NCBI GenBank assembly: GCA_946481585.1 | Contig: CAMLOF010000094.1 | Coordinates: 1-9,854, forward strand | DNA: 9,854 nt | Source: an uncultured Macromonas sp. | GTDB lineage: Bacteria > Pseudomonadota > Gammaproteobacteria > Burkholderiales > Burkholderiaceae | Reading direction: 5' to 3' | In this document: in pieces, positions 7,061 through 9,854 of the stretch | How positions within the stretch are numbered: the stretch's first letter is position 1 | Layout: every line of letters begins with the position of its first letter | The notes under the pieces: model-generated | What the model was told of the DNA's origin: nothing | The model's input: the letters and a program-made list of their open reading frames with translations, nothing else | The model's database searches: none | Position numbers and translations under genes: made by a program

Positions 7061-7069
7061 AGAATCCAT
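7051..7069. promoter_or_regulatory. Interrupted palindrome, candidate LysR operator
   Basis: ATGAATTC-AAA-GAATCCAT is an inverted repeat with 7 of 8 arm positions matching around an AAA centre. It contains a T-N11-A spacing and an A/T-rich core, as LysR boxes do, and sits in the divergent region 64 bases from the LysR start and 98 bases from the DUF1302 start. A third GAAT occurs at 7075-7078. LysR control of both directions is inferred from position and symmetry only. Confidence 0.45.
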
Positions 7070-7122
7070 TTCCCGAATGTAAACGCTCTCCCTAGAGTTG
7101 CGCCCTATCCGTGAGGGGTGCG

Positions 7123-7142
7123 TCGCATCCCGGCGGATGCGA
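7123..7142 (+). promoter_or_regulatory. Perfect 8-bp inverted repeat (leader hairpin) before the DUF1302 gene
   Basis: TCGCATCC (7123-7130) and GGATGCGA (7135-7142) are perfectly complementary around a CGGC loop. The hairpin ends 25 bases before the DUF1302 ATG and leaves the GGAG ribosome site free. No T-run follows, so it is not a classical terminator. It could be a second operator, a 5' stabilising hairpin, or an RNA control element. Confidence 0.5.
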
Positions 7143-7167
7143 TCAACACCTACAACGGAGACAAGCC

Positions 7168-8832
7168 ATGCCCCTACATGAGCATGCTGGCGCCAAGCCC
7201 GCCCCCATACCCGGCCGACGCCATGCCGTGGCTGCCGCGCTGCTGGCCCTGGCGGCCGCGCAGACCGCGTCTGCGATCGAACTCGACACCGGCAACCCCG
7301 ACTGGAAACTGCGCTGGGACAACACCGTCAAGTACAGCCTGATGACCCGGCTGGAAAAACCTGCGGCGGGCTTGTCGGCCCAGCTGCCGCTGACGGCAAA
7401 CCAGGACGACGGCAACAACAACTTCGGGCGCGGGCTGGTGTCCAACCGGCTGGACCTGTTCAGCGAACTGGACCTGACCGGCCCCGGCTACGGCGCGCGC
7501 CTGAGCGCTGCCGCCTGGTACGACAGCGTATACAACGGCAAGACGGACAACGGCACCTTCACCTCCAACCACACGCCCCGCAGCGAATTCCCCGCCGAGA
7601 CGCGCAAGCTCATGGGGCGCGACGCCGAGTTGCTGGACGCCTTTGTGTACGCCAACTTCGATGTGGCGGAAAAGCCCGCCTCGGTGCGCCTGGGCCGCCA
7701 CACGCTGCTGTGGGGCGAGAGCCTGTTCTTCGGTGCCAACGGCATTGCAGGCGGGCAGGCGCCGCTGGACCTGATCAAGCTGCTGTCGGTGCCCAACTCG
7801 ACGTTCAAGGAAGTGGCGCGGCCCACGGGCAAGCTGTCGGGGCAGGTGCAGCTTTCGCCTGACGTGACCGTGGGCGCTTATGTTGCCTACGAGTGGGAGA
7901 AGACCAGGTTGATGCCTGCAGGGGCCTACCTGTCCAGCAGCGATGCGATGGGGCCGGGTGCCGAGCGCATCAATGCAGGCCCGGCGGGCACGTTTGTGCG
8001 CGCGCCAGACCTGGATGCGAAGGACAGCGGCCAGGGCGGTTTGCAACTGCGCTTCCGCGTGCCCGAGATCGACACCGACTTCGGCCTCTACGCCATCCGC
8101 TACCACGCGATGACGCCGAGCAACATCAACAATACGCTTACCGGGTTCCCGCCCGCCTTGTCGGCCAGTTCCTACCGCTGGCTGTACCACGAAGGCATTC
8201 GGGCCTACGGCGCCAGCTTTGCCAAGACCGTGGGCGAGTGGAGCCTGGCCGGTGAGATGTCGGTGCGCAAGAACGCGCCACTGGCCAGCTCGGGGCAGAG
8301 CACGCTGTCGTCGATTGGCGTGAACACCGGTTTGAACAACAACAGCAACCCCGGCTATGCGGTGGGTGAAACCGCGCACGCGCAGTTCTCCTGGCTGGCG
8401 TCGCTGGGGCCGTCGTTCATATCGCAGGAGGCTTCGTTCCTGGGTGAGGTGGCGTGGAACAAGCGGCTGAAGGTGACGAAGAACGCGCACATGCTCAACC
8501 CCAATGCCGACAAGTCGGCCTGGGCGGTGCGCATGGTCTATGCGCCCACCTACCGGCAGGTGATGCCGGGGCTGGACCTCACGCCCTCCATCGGCCTGGG
8601 CTATGCGCGCGGCAAGTCATCTGCCGTGGGGCCGGGCTTTGGCGTGGACAAGGGCGGCGATCTGAGCCTGGGCCTGTCTGCCGTGTACCTGGGCAACTGG
8701 ACCTTTGCCGTGAACTACGTGCGCTTCCTGGGCAAGGCAGCCCCCACGCTGGATTCGGCCAACAACGCCCAGTACCAGCAGGCGCTCAAGGACCGCGACT
8801 ACCTGACCTTCTCGGTTCGCACCACTTTCTGA
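7168..8832 (+). CDS. DUF1302 family outer-membrane beta-barrel protein
   Basis: The predicted protein is 554 residues, in the DUF1302 size range. The N-terminus has a long n-region with GRRH, a hydrophobic run and TASA (cleavage about residue 36), then the family-like start IELDTGNPDWKLRWDNTVKY. The rest is rich in alternating polar/hydrophobic strands and aromatic residues and ends FSVRTTF. A C-terminal Phe is the usual signal for insertion of outer-membrane barrels by the BAM machinery. ATG 7168 is chosen because GGAG lies about 8 bases upstream and the signal peptide begins there; the open frame starts earlier without a plausible initiation site. It lies divergent to the LysR gene and 15 bases before the DUF1329 gene, so the two form an operon. 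Function is not established; a channel or receptor for a hydrophobic compound is an inference. Confidence 0.88.
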   Translation: MPLHEHAGAKPAPIPGRRHAVAAALLALAAAQTASAIELDTGNPDWKLRWDNTVKYSLMTRLEKPAAGLSAQLPLTANQDDGNNNFGRGLVSNRLDLFSELDLTGPGYGARLSAAAWYDSVYNGKTDNGTFTSNHTPRSEFPAETRKLMGRDAELLDAFVYANFDVAEKPASVRLGRHTLLWGESLFFGANGIAGGQAPLDLIKLLSVPNSTFKEVARPTGKLSGQVQLSPDVTVGAYVAYEWEKTRLMPAGAYLSSSDAMGPGAERINAGPAGTFVRAPDLDAKDSGQGGLQLRFRVPEIDTDFGLYAIRYHAMTPSNINNTLTGFPPALSASSYRWLYHEGIRAYGASFAKTVGEWSLAGEMSVRKNAPLASSGQSTLSSIGVNTGLNNNSNPGYAVGETAHAQFSWLASLGPSFISQEASFLGEVAWNKRLKVTKNAHMLNPNADKSAWAVRMVYAPTYRQVMPGLDLTPSIGLGYARGKSSAVGPGFGVDKGGDLSLGLSAVYLGNWTFAVNYVRFLGKAAPTLDSANNAQYQQALKDRDYLTFSVRTTF

Positions 8833-8847
8833 TTTCAGGAGACAAGC

Positions 8848-9854
8848 ATGATTCAACTTCGACACATGGCCGTGGCGTGTGCGCTGGCGCTGGCTGGCGC
8901 GGGTGCCGCATGGGCCCAGGTTTCGGCACAAGAGGCGCAACGGCTCAAGGGCGACCTGACGCCGCTGGGCGCCGAGCGCGCAGGCAACAAGGACGGCACC
9001 ATTCCCGCCTGGACGGGCGGCTACACCACGCCCATCCCCGGCTTCAAGAATGGTGGCCGCCGGGGCGACCCGTTCGCCAGCGAAAAACCGCTGTACAGCA
9101 TCAACGCGGCCAACATGGCGCAGTACGCCGACAAGCTGACCGATGGCACCCAGGCGCTGCTGAAGAAGTACCCGCAGAGCTTCCGGGTGGACGTGTACAA
9201 GACGCATCGCACGGCAGCTGCACCGCAATGGGTCTATGACAACACGTTGAAGAATGCCACCAGCGCCAAGATGGATGGCGAAGTGGTCAAGGGCGCGTTC
9301 GGCGGCATTCCCTTCCCCATCCCCAAGACGGGGCAGGAAGTGATGGCCAACCACGAACTGCACTGGCGCGGCGAAGCGTGGCAGACCGACTTCCGGGGTT
9401 ACCTGGGCACCGCCACCGGCCAGAAGGTGCTGTCGGTGCAGGGCATCGGGGACTTCCAGATGCCCTACTACGCCCAGGGCCAGGCCGACAAGTTCAATGG
9501 CGAGTACTGGCTGATCCGCCTGCTCAACAGCGGCCCGCCGGTGCGTGCGGGTGAAGCCATCACCGGGCGCAACAACCTGGACCAGGACAAGACCGGCGCG
9601 TGGGTGTACCTGACCGGCCAGCGCCGCGTGCGCAAGCTGCCCAACGCCTGCTGCGACACACCAACGCCTGCCACCAGTGGCGTGGCCAGCTTTGACGAGG
9701 TGGACGTGTTTGCCAGCCGCACCGACCGCTTCGACTGGAAGATCGTGGGCAAGAAGGAAATGCTGATTCCCTACAACAGCAACCGGCTGCACACGCCCAC
9801 CAAGGACAGCGACGTGCTGCTGGCCAACCACCTCAACCCCGACCACGTGCGCTG
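8848..9854 (+). CDS. DUF1329 family periplasmic protein, 3' end outside the window
   Basis: The frame is open from ATG 8848 to the window edge, giving 335 residues of a family that usually has about 450. CAGGAGAC precedes the start at good spacing. A signal peptide (MIQLRHMAVACALALAG..., ending AWA, cleavage about residue 23) directs it out of the cytoplasm. Family-like features are the mature start with GDLTPLGAERAGNKDGTIPA, the central GQRRVRKLP, the segment DTPTPATSG and FDEVDVF, then FDWKIVGKKEMLIPYN. Databases often call this family an outer-membrane lipoprotein-sorting (LolA-like) protein, but the role is not proven. It pairs with DUF1302, whose stop is 15 bases upstream, and should be co-transcribed under the divergent LysR regulator. 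A vicinal Cys pair (C268-C269) precedes DTPTP. Further genes of the operon are expected beyond the window. Confidence 0.87.
   Translation, partial: MIQLRHMAVACALALAGAGAAWAQVSAQEAQRLKGDLTPLGAERAGNKDGTIPAWTGGYTTPIPGFKNGGRRGDPFASEKPLYSINAANMAQYADKLTDGTQALLKKYPQSFRVDVYKTHRTAAAPQWVYDNTLKNATSAKMDGEVVKGAFGGIPFPIPKTGQEVMANHELHWRGEAWQTDFRGYLGTATGQKVLSVQGIGDFQMPYYAQGQADKFNGEYWLIRLLNSGPPVRAGEAITGRNNLDQDKTGAWVYLTGQRRVRKLPNACCDTPTPATSGVASFDEVDVFASRTDRFDWKIVGKKEMLIPYNSNRLHTPTKDSDVLLANHLNPDHVR

Noticed and set aside
7038..7144. TGCGATC present twice exactly 100 bp apart in the DUF1302 upstream region
   Set aside because: A 7-mer rich in GATC is expected by chance here and the flanks do not match; the second copy overlaps the hairpin arm.
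7174..8490. Minus-strand open frame of 438 codons opposite DUF1302
   Set aside because: Rich in Arg, Gln and Val with no domain or signal peptide; mirror of a GC-rich coding sequence.
8454..9239. Plus-strand open frame of 261 codons across the DUF1302/DUF1329 junction
   Set aside because: Out of frame with both genes. The frame from 8848 has a ribosome site, a signal peptide and DUF1329 motifs and stays open to the window edge.
8617..9846. Minus-strand open frame of 409 codons opposite DUF1302 and DUF1329
   Set aside because: It spans two real plus-strand genes, has no recognisable motif and shows the same shadow composition.

Overview
This is a GC-rich, densely coding window. Its gene types (an AcrB-type RND pump with a NodT-type outer-membrane lipoprotein, a NodD-like LysR regulator, and a DUF1302/DUF1329 pair) fit a betaproteobacterium of the order Burkholderiales, probably Comamonadaceae. 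That placement is inferred from gene content and codon style only. I see no tRNA, rRNA, CRISPR array, insertion sequence or attachment site.

Left part (1-3477). The C-terminal end of an RND efflux permease overlaps the start of its outer-membrane channel, so this is the distal end of a tripartite multidrug-efflux operon. Running towards it on the minus strand is a two-gene unit: a probably Tat-exported intradiol-type dioxygenase, then a YdjM-type membrane metal-dependent hydrolase. The two are fused at a TGATG stop/start. The hydrolase gene ends inside the last codons of the efflux channel gene, giving a 23-bp tail-to-tail overlap.

Middle part (3478-6075). Three plus-strand genes are packed together: a methyl-accepting chemotaxis receptor, a psiF-type phosphate-starvation protein with two tandem repeats, and an exported thermonuclease. 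Upstream of the receptor lies TTGTCAC-ACTG-TTGTCAC, which has the layout of a PhoB (Pho) box, followed 10 bp later by a -10-like hexamer. I read this as a possible phosphate-starvation unit: sense and swim (receptor), PsiF, then degrade extracellular DNA as a phosphorus source (nuclease). This is the most coherent unexpected finding in the window.

Right part (6076-9854). A NodD-like LysR regulator ends directly against the nuclease gene (stops shared in TGATCA) and is transcribed away from a DUF1302 outer-membrane barrel gene. That gene is followed after 15 bases by a DUF1329 periplasmic protein gene that runs off the window. The divergent region holds a 19-bp interrupted palindrome (candidate LysR operator) and, in the DUF1302 leader, a perfect 8-bp-stem hairpin. 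DUF1302 and DUF1329 proteins often occur together and remain without a settled function; handling of a hydrophobic compound at the envelope is a reasonable guess.
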